Below the pieces are notes generated by a model. It ran no database searches, was not told the DNA's origin, and saw nothing but the letters and a program-made list of their open reading frames with translations. 64,000 nucleotides of DNA, taken from contig JBGALT010000014.1 of the NCBI GenBank assembly GCA_044223665.1, positions 22,839 through 86,838 of the forward strand. The letters are read 5' to 3'. Every line of letters begins with the position of its first letter. The first letter of the stretch is position 1. Position numbers and translations under genes: made by a program. Positions 42,242-50,444 of the stretch are shown in pieces. Origin of the DNA: JBBSAT01 sp044223665. GTDB taxonomy: Bacteria > Myxococcota_A > Polyangia > Polyangiales > Sandaracinaceae.

Positions 42242-43633
42242 ATGGTGCGGGTGCTTCGCGTCGCTCTCCTCGTTCCGCTCGCTCTCGTCCTCGTCCTCGT
42301 CGTCGCCGGCTGCGACGGGCCGCTGCCCGTCGACGTCGCCGACACCTCGATCGCCGACGCAGGCGCGCTCTTCGACGCTCCGAGCGACGCGCCGAGGACG
42401 GACGCGTCGTGCGCGACGGACACCGACCGAGACGGCCACGTGGCCGCCGCGTGCGGCGGTGACGACTGCGACGACGACGATGCGGATCGCCATCCGGGCA
42501 ACGCCGAGACGTGCGATGAGGCGATGCACGACGAGGACTGCGACCTCACGACCTACGGCCCGCGTGATCAGGATGGCGACGGCTACGACGATGCCGCGTG
42601 CTGCAACGTCTCGTCGTCCGGCGCCACGTGCGGCGACGACTGCGACGACACCCGCGCCGGCGCGCATCCCAGCCTCGCCGAGGTCTGCGACGCCTTCGAC
42701 AACGACTGCGATGGCGCCGTCGACGAGGACGTGCTCGTCGTCGTCTATCCCGACCACGATCACGACGGCTACGGCGCCGGCACGAGCGAGTCGCGGTGCC
42801 CCGGCTCGCCCGACTTCGCGGCGAGCGCCGGCGACTGCAACGACGAGGAGGCGCTCGTGAGCCCCGGGGTCCCCGAGGTCTGCGACGCGCTCGACAACGA
42901 CTGCGACGGCGCCGTCGACGAGGCCGTGCAGGTGCTGCTCTATCCCGACGCGGACGGCGACGGGTTCGGCATGGGAGGCACGACGGGCATGCTCGGATGC
43001 GCGTCGAGCTCGGGGTACGCCACCGCCACCGGCGACTGCGACGACGCCATCGCCACGATCCATCCCAGTGCGCCCGAGCACTGCGACCGCGTCGACGAGG
43101 ACTGCAGCACGGGCGGCGGCGTCGCCTCCGAAGAAGACGAAGACGACGACGGTCACGCGGCGCCGACCGCGACGTGCGAGGGGGGCGCGCTCCCGAAGGA
43201 CGACTGCGACGACACCGACGCGAACGGGTACGTGAACGTCACGGTGAGACACGACGTGGACGGGGACGGGACGTGCGCCGGCGCGAGCTACACCGCGTGC
43301 ACCGATGGCGGCGCGCCGATGGGCGCGCATCTGCTGCCGTGTGCCGACGACTGCCTGGACACCGCGGCGGAGGTACCCGACGCCACCGGAGCCTGCCCAC
43401 CGGTGACGATCTCCGTGGGCCAAGAGTTCTTCACGTGTCTTCCGCCCAGCACGACCACGTACCGCGCCACCTGCCCGCCGGGCTGGCGCTGGACCGGCGA
43501 CTGCGTGACGAGCGTGTCGTGCACCGTGAGCCGCGCCACGTCGGGCGCCGGCGACTGCACGGTCGCGCCGGTGTGCGCCGGCTTCTTCGGCGTCCCGTGC
43601 GACGAGGGGATCACCTGCGAGCAGATCCCCTGA
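42242..43633 (+). CDS. MopE-like putative metal-binding lipoprotein
   Basis: A 463-residue lipoprotein. The signal ends at VAGC (Cys24) and is followed by a short Asp/Ala linker. The body has four to five repeats of the 'putative metal-binding' (MopE/Cu-binding lipoprotein) type: 'DGDGY', 'GDCDD', 'P...EVCD.LDNDCDGAVDE'. The Cys/Asp spacing suits a disulfide-stabilised calcium- or copper-binding array. The last 110 residues are Cys-rich without the repeat. Surface location and metal binding are inferred from the family. Confidence 0.85.
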   Translation: MVRVLRVALLVPLALVLVLVVAGCDGPLPVDVADTSIADAGALFDAPSDAPRTDASCATDTDRDGHVAAACGGDDCDDDDADRHPGNAETCDEAMHDEDCDLTTYGPRDQDGDGYDDAACCNVSSSGATCGDDCDDTRAGAHPSLAEVCDAFDNDCDGAVDEDVLVVVYPDHDHDGYGAGTSESRCPGSPDFAASAGDCNDEEALVSPGVPEVCDALDNDCDGAVDEAVQVLLYPDADGDGFGMGGTTGMLGCASSSGYATATGDCDDAIATIHPSAPEHCDRVDEDCSTGGGVASEEDEDDDGHAAPTATCEGGALPKDDCDDTDANGYVNVTVRHDVDGDGTCAGASYTACTDGGAPMGAHLLPCADDCLDTAAEVPDATGACPPVTISVGQEFFTCLPPSTTTYRATCPPGWRWTGDCVTSVSCTVSRATSGAGDCTVAPVCAGFFGVPCDEGITCEQIP

Positions 43634-43742
43634 CATCCTGCGCAGGGCGAGCGCGTACGGGGAGCCCGCATCACCGGCGCGCGCCCGTCGTGCTCGCCTG
43701 CCCGCGGTGTGCCGCGGCGAGCGGCGTCGCGGCGACACGCCG

Positions 43743-44591
43743 TCACTCGAGCGCGAAGCGGAACCCGACGCGGATGCGATCGCCGGGGATCGTCGTCGTG
43801 AGTGTCGCGAGCGCCGGCGTCACGCAGGTCACGACCGCCGCGGCATCGGTGCGGAGCGCGTCGTCCGGAAACGTGTCGCGCGTGGTGATCGCCGGCACCG
43901 TCGCGCCCGCTTCGCGGTCCCACTCGAGCACGAGGTCCGCGCTGCCGGGCGGCACCGGTGGCTGGCACGCGGTGACCTGTTCCACGGCCGCCCATACGGC
44001 CGCCTCGAGCGCCGCGTCGCGCGGGCACGGGAAGGGCCCGGTGCTCTGGGGAGCGCCATCGCAGCGAAGGTACGCGACGCGCCCGCGGTGAACGCGCGAC
44101 GCCGCACCGGTTCCGCGCGGGGGGGGGCTCGTGCGAGGCGCGGCGGGCGTGGCCACGGGGGTCGTCGCCGCAGGCCTCGCCGCCGCCGTCACGGCGGGCG
44201 TCGTCGGCGCGGGCGTCGTCGGCGTCGTCGGTGCGGGCGTCGTCGGTGTCGTCGGTGTCGTCGGTGCCACCGCGTCGTCGCCGCGCTCGAGCTCCCCGTC
44301 GCCCTCGCCGTCGTCATCGCCGTCGCCGTCGTGGCCTCTCGGCGGGTCCTCGCTCGCACCCTCGTCGATCGGCGCCTCGGGCTCGGCCGCGGGATCGCCC
44401 GCCGTGCCGAGATCGGCCTCGTCCGGGGCGCCACCGCCGTCCTCCGACGCGATCGCCTCCGGCACGGGATGCCCCATCGCGGCGTGCGCGAGCCAGAGCC
44501 CGACGCCGAGCGCGACCGCGCCGACCACCGACGTCGACACGATCTTCGGCCGGTCCTCGCTCGCGCTCGGCTGTTGGATGCGTACGCCCAT
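43743..44591 (-). CDS. Single-span membrane protein with Thr-Pro linker
   Basis: A 282-residue protein. A short cytoplasmic N-terminus leads to one membrane helix (about 18-40), an acidic stretch (70-108), a TTP/APTTP repeat linker (about 110-132), a Pro/Ala region, and a C-terminal domain of about 110 residues with 'CDGAPQSTGPFPCP' and 'VTACQPPVPPGSADLVLEWD'. The layout is like myxobacterial AgmX/TonB-type proteins that reach across the periplasm, but the C-terminal domain matches no family I can name. The ATG lies 7 bp after the lipA stop, so the two are cotranscribed. Confidence 0.7.
   Translation of the reverse strand: MGVRIQQPSASEDRPKIVSTSVVGAVALGVGLWLAHAAMGHPVPEAIASEDGGGAPDEADLGTAGDPAAEPEAPIDEGASEDPPRGHDGDGDDDGEGDGELERGDDAVAPTTPTTPTTPAPTTPTTPAPTTPAVTAAARPAATTPVATPAAPRTSPPPRGTGAASRVHRGRVAYLRCDGAPQSTGPFPCPRDAALEAAVWAAVEQVTACQPPVPPGSADLVLEWDREAGATVPAITTRDTFPDDALRTDAAAVVTCVTPALATLTTTIPGDRIRVGFRFALE
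44196..44266 (-). repeat. Thr-Thr-Pro codon repeat
   Basis: About eight nine-base units (ACGACGCC type on the coding strand) encode TTPTTPTTPAPTTPTTPAPTTP in the linker of the membrane protein gene. It is a coding tandem repeat that can change length without breaking the frame. Confidence 0.8.
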
Positions 44592-44598
44592 CTCGTCG

Positions 44599-45579
44599 TC
44601 AGCGCGCGATCGGCAGGTGGACCTTGGGGTCGCGCTTGCCGTAGCGATCCGCGTAGGCCTCGCCTCCGTGCGCGCCGGCGCGGACCGGATCGCCTCCCAG
44701 GATGCCCCGGAGGAAGGCCTCGGCCGCCCGGTAGCTCGAGCGCACGAGCGGGCCGCTCGCGACGTAGCGGAACCCGAGCTCGGTCCCGAGCGCGCGATAG
44801 GAGTCGAACTCGTCGGGCGTCACGTAGCGAACCACCTCGGCGTGCTTGGGCGTGGGGCGCAGGTACTGGCCGATCGTCAGGACGTCGACCTCGGTGGCTC
44901 GCAGCTTCTCCATGGCCTCGCGCACGTCGTCGGCGCTCTCGCCGCAACCGACCATGAGCGAGCTCTTCGTGACGGTCGCGCCTTCCTGTTTGGCCCAACG
45001 GAGCACGTCGACCGATCGCTCCCAAGAGCAGCGCGCGTCGCGCATCTTGCGTTGCAGGCCGGGCACGACCTCCACGTTGTGCGCGAAGACGTCGGGCCCG
45101 CCCTCGCGCACCACGGTCGCCACGTCGGCGCGCACCCCCGCGAAGTCGCCGACGAGCGTCTCGACCAGGAGCTTGGGCGCGTACGTCTTGATGCGCTCGA
45201 CCGTCCGCGCCACGTGCGCGGCGCCGCCGTCGGCGAGATCGTCGCGGTCGACCATCGTGAGCACGACGTACGCGAGGTCGAGCGAGGCCAGCGCGCGCGC
45301 GGTGTTCTCCGGCTCGCGGGGATCGGTCACGCCGCGCGGGTCGCCGGTCGTCACCGCGCAGAAGCGACAGCCGCGCGTGCAGGTGTCGCCGAGGATCATG
45401 ATCGTCAGCGTGCCTTCGCCCCAGCACTCGCCGGCGTTCGGGCAGCGGGCCTCCTCGCAGACCGTGTGGAGGTCGAGCGAGCGCATCGTCGCCTTCAGCG
45501 TGTCGTAGCGCTCGCCACCCGGGAGCCGGACGCGCAGCCAGTCGGGCTTCTTGGTCTTCGGGGCGACGGCGTCGCTCAT
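44599..45579 (-). CDS. lipA: Lipoyl synthase
   Basis: A 326-residue radical SAM enzyme that inserts two sulfur atoms into octanoyl groups to make lipoate. The auxiliary iron-sulfur cluster cysteines are Cys41, Cys46 and Cys52 ('CEEARCPNAGEC'); the radical SAM cluster is Cys67, Cys71 and Cys74 ('CTRGCRFC'). The C-terminal 'RSSYRA' supplies the serine ligand typical of LipA. The ATG at 45579 is preferred; one at 45591 would add four residues. lipB is not adjacent. Confidence 0.97.
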   Translation of the reverse strand: MSDAVAPKTKKPDWLRVRLPGGERYDTLKATMRSLDLHTVCEEARCPNAGECWGEGTLTIMILGDTCTRGCRFCAVTTGDPRGVTDPREPENTARALASLDLAYVVLTMVDRDDLADGGAAHVARTVERIKTYAPKLLVETLVGDFAGVRADVATVVREGGPDVFAHNVEVVPGLQRKMRDARCSWERSVDVLRWAKQEGATVTKSSLMVGCGESADDVREAMEKLRATEVDVLTIGQYLRPTPKHAEVVRYVTPDEFDSYRALGTELGFRYVASGPLVRSSYRAAEAFLRGILGGDPVRAGAHGGEAYADRYGKRDPKVHLPIAR

Positions 45580-45671
45580 GCCGGGAGGCATACGGCCACC
45601 CCGTGCGTACGTAAAGGTGGCTCCCGCGCCGTTGGCCCGCGGGATGCACCGCGAGCCACGGAACCCCCAGA

Positions 45672-46355
45672 ATGAAGACGAACGGCTCGACACGGTGGCT
45701 CTCTCCGCGGCTCGCCGGCTTTCTGCGGCACGTTCCGGCGCAGGGGCTGTTCTCGGCTGCGCTCGCCCTGTCGATGCTCGGCTGCGGGACCGCGACGAGC
45801 GCGGCGGACGCCGCGATCGATCGCGCCGATGCCGGGCAGGACGCCGCCCACGGCGCGGACGCCGGCCCGGGGTTCGACGCCGACCAGGATGCGACGACGC
45901 TCGTCGATGCCGCGGAGGTCGACGCAGCGCCCGTCGGCGATGCAGGCCAGTCGGTCGTCCAGATCGGCGCTCTCGATGCCAGCTCGTCGTTCGTCGCCTG
46001 GCACGACGACGACTCCATCCCCTTGGTGCGCGGTCCGCAGGGCGGCGTGATGCTCACCCCGAACCTCGCGATCGACGGCGCGCTGGTCGCGGGCGATGCG
46101 CCCATGCTCCAGATCACCCTCTCCAACTGGACGCTCCCCGGCCCGGCTCCGCTTCCGGACTTCGCGACCTTGGGGCCGTTCAGCTACCCCTTCACTCGGA
46201 TCGGCTCGCAGCTCGTCTCGGGCCAGCTCTACGATCAGCTGTCCTGGACCGAGGCGCCGGGCCAGACGGTGATCCTACGCGTACACGTGGAGGGACCGGG
46301 CTTGGACGCGGTCGGCGAGGTCCGCGTCGTCACGGCGCCGAGCGTCGCTCCCTGA
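45672..46355 (+). CDS. Putative lipoprotein, unknown function
   Basis: A 227-residue lipoprotein. The N-region is long and basic (about 18 residues before the hydrophobic core) and the signal ends at an LGCG lipobox (Cys38). An Asp/Ala linker of about 50 residues follows. The last 130 residues form a compact beta-type domain ('QITLSNWTLPGPAPLPDFATLGPFSY') with no recognised family. It is divergent from lipA by 92 bp and followed by glgA on the same strand. Confidence 0.75.
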   Translation: MKTNGSTRWLSPRLAGFLRHVPAQGLFSAALALSMLGCGTATSAADAAIDRADAGQDAAHGADAGPGFDADQDATTLVDAAEVDAAPVGDAGQSVVQIGALDASSSFVAWHDDDSIPLVRGPQGGVMLTPNLAIDGALVAGDAPMLQITLSNWTLPGPAPLPDFATLGPFSYPFTRIGSQLVSGQLYDQLSWTEAPGQTVILRVHVEGPGLDAVGEVRVVTAPSVAP

Positions 46356-46437
46356 CCGACGGGCCGGGAGGTGTCGGCCTCGACCGAGCGCCGAACGACG
46401 TCCTACACGCGCCCGCTCGCGTTATCCTCGGCGCCCC

Positions 46438-47895
46438 ATGCGCGTTCTCTTCGTCTCCTCGGAAATGGCCCCGTTCGCCAAGACGGGCGGTCTCGGCGAC
46501 GTGTGCGGCGCGCTGCCCAAGCACCTGCGAGCGCTCGGGCACGACGTCCGCCCCTTCGTCCCGCTCTATGCGAAGGCGCGCGAGAAGGCCAAGCCCCTGC
46601 GCTGGGTCTTTCCCGAGCTCTCGGTCGAGCTCGGCGCGCGTCGCATCCGCTTCGGCATCGCCAGCGCGCCGTTCCCGGACGGCGGCGATCCTTGCTACTT
46701 CGTCGTCTGCCCCGAGCTCTTCGACCGTCCGAGCATCTACACGACGGACGCCGACGAGCACCTGCGCTTCTCGTTGCTCTCGTGGGCTGCGCTGAAGACG
46801 TGCCAGGCCTGGCAGTGGTCACCCGAGATCGTGCACGCGAACGACTGGCAGACGGCGCTGATGCCGCTGACGATCAAGTTCGCCCTGCGCTGGGACCGGC
46901 TCTTCCAGAGCACGAAGTCCGTCTTCACCATCCACAACATCGGCTACCAGGGGAGCTTCTCGGCGAGCGTGCTTGCCGACACTGGGCTCGCCGAGATCCG
47001 CGAGCACTTCCACCAGGACCTGCTGAACGAGGGCAAGGTCAACTACATGCTGCACGGCGTCCTCTACGCCGATGCGATCACCACGGTGTCGCCGACCTAC
47101 GCGCGCGAGATCATGACGCCCGAGCACGGCGTCGGAATGGACCCCTTCTTGCGCGGCAGGGGCCCGGGCGTGCTCGGCATCCTCAACGGGATCGACGAGG
47201 ACGAGTGGAGCCCCGAGAAGGACAAGCTCATCCCGCAGCGCTACGGCGTCGGCGACTGGCAGGGCAAGGAGGCCAACAAGCGCGCGCTGCTGCAGCAGGT
47301 GGGGCTGCCCTACCACCCACGAGCGCCGCTCTTCGGGATCGTCTCGCGCCTGGCCTGGCAGAAGGGCTTCGAGCTCTGCGAGCCCGTGCTCCCGGGGGTG
47401 CTCGCGCGGCACGATGCGCAGCTCGTCGTGCTCGGCACGGGCGAGGCCCGCTACGAGCAGTTCTTCGCGCGCCTGCAGGCGCAGTTCCCGCACAAGGTTC
47501 GCTTCGTGCGTGCGTTCAGCGAGCCGATGGCGCACTTCATCGAGGCGGCGTCGGACATGTTCCTGATGCCGTCGCGCTACGAGCCGTGCGGGCTCAACCA
47601 GATGTACAGCCTGCGCTACGGCACGGTGCCGATCGTGCACAAGACCGGAGGCCTCGCCGACACCGTGCGCCTGTATCGAGGCCGCGGATCGGAGGGCAAC
47701 GGCGTGCTCTTCGATCACTTCGACGCGCGCGGCTTCCGCTGGGCGATCGAGTACGCGCTCGAGCTCTGGGGCAGCGGCGCCGGCGCCGACCGCGAGCGAT
47801 TCCGCGAGATCCAGGCGAACGGGATGCGCGCCGAGCACGGCTGGCCGAAGCAGGCCCAGAAGTACGTCGAGGTCTACCGAGCGATCCACGCCTGA
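46438..47895 (+). CDS. glgA: Glycogen synthase
   Basis: A 485-residue GT5-family glycosyltransferase that extends alpha-1,4-glucan chains from ADP-glucose (or UDP-glucose). The nucleotide-sugar-binding KTGGLGDV is at 15-22. 'HANDWQTAL', 'IHNIGYQG', the acceptor-side 'VSPTYAREIM' and 'GILNGIDEDEW', and the second-domain 'SRLAWQKGFEL' and 'PSRYEPCGLNQMYSLRYGTVPIVHKTGGL' all match. Cytosolic. Other glycogen genes (glgB, glgC) are not adjacent. Confidence 0.96.
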   Translation: MRVLFVSSEMAPFAKTGGLGDVCGALPKHLRALGHDVRPFVPLYAKAREKAKPLRWVFPELSVELGARRIRFGIASAPFPDGGDPCYFVVCPELFDRPSIYTTDADEHLRFSLLSWAALKTCQAWQWSPEIVHANDWQTALMPLTIKFALRWDRLFQSTKSVFTIHNIGYQGSFSASVLADTGLAEIREHFHQDLLNEGKVNYMLHGVLYADAITTVSPTYAREIMTPEHGVGMDPFLRGRGPGVLGILNGIDEDEWSPEKDKLIPQRYGVGDWQGKEANKRALLQQVGLPYHPRAPLFGIVSRLAWQKGFELCEPVLPGVLARHDAQLVVLGTGEARYEQFFARLQAQFPHKVRFVRAFSEPMAHFIEAASDMFLMPSRYEPCGLNQMYSLRYGTVPIVHKTGGLADTVRLYRGRGSEGNGVLFDHFDARGFRWAIEYALELWGSGAGADRERFREIQANGMRAEHGWPKQAQKYVEVYRAIHA

Positions 47896-47932
47896 AGCGC
47901 GATCCAGGGCGACGAGCCGGGGACGTCGCGCG

Positions 47933-48733
47933 TCAGTCGTGGCAGACGAGGCTCGAGCGGCCCAGCGAGCGCGGGCCGAAGCACGCGCTCTCGGGCTCGT
48001 GGAGCTCCGCGACGCAGCCGAAGCGCGGCACGATCTCGTCGCAGTGGCCGACGTGGACACGGAGCCTCGTCCCCTCGGGGCAGTCGCGCCCATCCGGGCT
48101 GCTCGCGGCGTCCTCGAAACGCTCGGCGATGCAGAGCCCCTCGCAGTCGGCCGACGAGAGACAGCGCCGGCCGGCGTCGTGGGTGGGCCGCGTGCACGCG
48201 AGCGACTGGGCCATGCCCACCGGTCCGAAGCGCCCGCCCTCCGCGGCGCACACGGCGCGCGCGGCGGCGAGCTCGGGGTCCTCCACCGAGGCGAGCTCGA
48301 CGCTCGCTTCGATCGGTGCTCCGTCCACTTCGCCCGTGACGCGCACGGTCAGGGTCGCCGGCGCGGCGCGCCCGGTCACCACGCGCGTGAGCGACTCCCC
48401 GTAGGTGAGGTGTGCCCACGCGGCGTCGAGCTCGTAGAGCGTTCGCCCGCTCGCGTCGTCGCCGATCTCGATCCGCGTGATCGTCGCCAGCCCGCGGCCG
48501 CACCAGGCGCCACCATCCCAGCGCGAAGCGATCTCGGGCGGAGCGAGGGCCAAGCCGTCGTGACCGGCGCAGGGTCGGCCTCGGGCTCGACCGCCACCGG
48601 CGCCTCGCTCGCCGGTGGCTCGCCCGGCGGCGCCGTGCTCTGCGGGCAGGCGGGCGGCTCGCTCGCCGCGTGCGGCGGCTCCACACGCCGTGAGGAGCGT
48701 CAGAACGAGGGCGGGGCCGAGGACGCGCGCCAT
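47933..48733 (-). CDS. Cys-rich putative lipoprotein, probably with a shifted linker
   Basis: A 266-residue lipoprotein with an LTAC lipobox. The C-terminal domain has ten or so cysteines ('CLSSADCEGLCIAER' and 'GRFGPVGMAQSLACTRP') and is beta-rich. The linker between about 48555 and 48683 is odd: in the annotated frame it is Arg/Gly-rich with poor third-position GC, whereas the +1 frame there reads as a Pro/Glu/Ala lipoprotein linker with nearly all G/C third positions. This suggests two compensating indels. The function is unknown. Confidence 0.7.
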   Translation of the reverse strand: MARVLGPALVLTLLTACGAAARGERAARLPAEHGAAGRATGERGAGGGRARGRPCAGHDGLALAPPEIASRWDGGAWCGRGLATITRIEIGDDASGRTLYELDAAWAHLTYGESLTRVVTGRAAPATLTVRVTGEVDGAPIEASVELASVEDPELAAARAVCAAEGGRFGPVGMAQSLACTRPTHDAGRRCLSSADCEGLCIAERFEDAASSPDGRDCPEGTRLRVHVGHCDEIVPRFGCVAELHEPESACFGPRSLGRSSLVCHD

Positions 48734-48877
48734 GTCTCGTCGACATACCCTCGCGGCGGAAGTTCCACGGCCGACACGCAGCGGCGCCCGACGCCAATCA
48801 CATCCAGCGGTGCAGGTAGCTCGCGAGCTCGGCGTCCAGCGCGAGCGCGACCGCTCCGATCCCCACCGCGAGCGTTG

Positions 48878-50344
48878 CTACGGCGAGCGCGACGCGGGGC
48901 GCGCGCGGCCGAAGACGAGCGCCACCAACGCGAGCACCAGGCCGACGAGCGGCAACGAGAGCATCCCGACCGTGAGGGCGCCGTGAGCGGGCTCGCCGCG
49001 TGCGCCCGCGAGGGTCACGAGCTCGGTCGCGCGCTCGCGGCCTTCGCGCGCGCCGATCGGCTCGAACGACGGGTCGAGGTGGAAGCGCAGCGGCTCGCCG
49101 GGTGTCTGCGCGCCCAGCCAGGCGATCCCGATCGCCCACCACGAGCCGTCCGCGTCGGGGACGAAGGACACGTCCGACGGGCGCGCGCGGAGCCGGCCCC
49201 CGCACGCGCCCTCCTCCGGGCAGAGGGAGAGCTCGTCGTCGTTCCCCTCGACGCGGAGCCAGCGCTCGCCGTAGGCGAACCGCTCCGGGTAGTGCTCGGC
49301 GCCGTAGGCGCGGCCGGTGGCGAGGTCGACGATCCCCAGACCGACCGACGCCGCGCCATGGTCGCTCGCGCGCACCGTCTCCCACGCGTGCGGGAGCCGG
49401 ACGAAGCGGGCTCGCGCGGTGGTGCTCGGCACGTGGCTCCCCGCGCCGTCGACGAACGCTTCGCGGAGCAGCCACGTCGGGGCCTCGAGCAGCGGAGCGT
49501 CGCCGGCGAAGTCCGAGCGCTGGGTCGTCACCGCGCCGACGTGCTCGGTCGCCCCGTCCTCGGTGTGCTCGTAGAGCGCCAGCTCGACGGGCGCGCCCCA
49601 CTGCGCGTCGCGTGGCCAGGCGACCCGCAAGACGTGCCAGCCGTCGGCGTCCCGTCGTGCGGAGACCGACACGGAGGCCCACGCCGAGGCGTGCTCGAAG
49701 GGCTCCGCGGGGGCGGCGAGAAAACGGGTGATGGCGGGAGCGCCGGCGGCGGTCAGGGTCGAGATGCGGACGGCGCCGTCGTGCTCGCCGTCGTTCACGG
49801 GAAGCTCGACGTACTCGATCGCGCCTCCCGACACGCCGACACCGAGCGTACCGAGCCCTCCGCGCGCAGTCGTGGACCACGCCGTGATGGAGACTTCATC
49901 GAGCGGGCCGCCACCGTCGAGCGTGAAGATCGCGCCGTCCATCACCACCACGAGAGCGCCGTCGGCGCGCCGCAGCATGATCGTCTCGTCGGCGGCGGGG
50001 GCGCTCGCGCGCGGGACGGTCGCGACCTCCAGCCGCTCGGAGCCGATCGCCCAGCGGACGATCACGTTCCGGTCCTCTTCTCGCGATGGCGTGTGCACGA
50101 AGCCGAGGTGGTAGGCGACCCCATCGGCGAGGAAGGTCGGCGGCTGGACGAAGAGCGTCGCGGGGTCGACCGGCTCTCCGGACACGTCCACGACGTTCAG
50201 CGTGTCCGAGCGCGTCGGCGCGCTCGTGGCGGACCCCAGCTGGGACCAAGGCCAGAGCCCTCCGACGGTGAGCCCGAGAGCGAGCGCGACCGCCATGGCA
50301 CGCGGCAGCGTCGCGCTTCGCGCCTGCGCCTTCTCCGCGCTCAT
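48878..50344 (-). CDS. Membrane protein, probable C-terminal frameshift
   Basis: A 488-residue protein with an N-terminal membrane helix (about 13-35), a large beta-rich extracytoplasmic domain, and a C-terminal membrane helix ('LSLPLVGLVLALVALVFG'). The frame stops soon after that helix. In another frame the next 80 bp to 48798 encode a second helix ('VALAVATLAVGIGAVALALDA') and a tail, with high third-position GC, so the original gene probably continued there and has a frameshift in a CG-rich run near 48885-48905. Function unknown. The ATG at 50344 is preferred over upstream starts. Confidence 0.72.
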   Translation of the reverse strand: MSAEKAQARSATLPRAMAVALALGLTVGGLWPWSQLGSATSAPTRSDTLNVVDVSGEPVDPATLFVQPPTFLADGVAYHLGFVHTPSREEDRNVIVRWAIGSERLEVATVPRASAPAADETIMLRRADGALVVVMDGAIFTLDGGGPLDEVSITAWSTTARGGLGTLGVGVSGGAIEYVELPVNDGEHDGAVRISTLTAAGAPAITRFLAAPAEPFEHASAWASVSVSARRDADGWHVLRVAWPRDAQWGAPVELALYEHTEDGATEHVGAVTTQRSDFAGDAPLLEAPTWLLREAFVDGAGSHVPSTTARARFVRLPHAWETVRASDHGAASVGLGIVDLATGRAYGAEHYPERFAYGERWLRVEGNDDELSLCPEEGACGGRLRARPSDVSFVPDADGSWWAIGIAWLGAQTPGEPLRFHLDPSFEPIGAREGRERATELVTLAGARGEPAHGALTVGMLSLPLVGLVLALVALVFGRARPASRSP

Positions 50345-50444
50345 GCGAACGACATACGCCGCCGCGCGGCGAGCCTCCCCGGTCTCGGGTCTCGATCCCG
50401 CCTCGCGGAAAAAGTCCGAGACGGCTCGCCGCGCCGCGGCGTGG

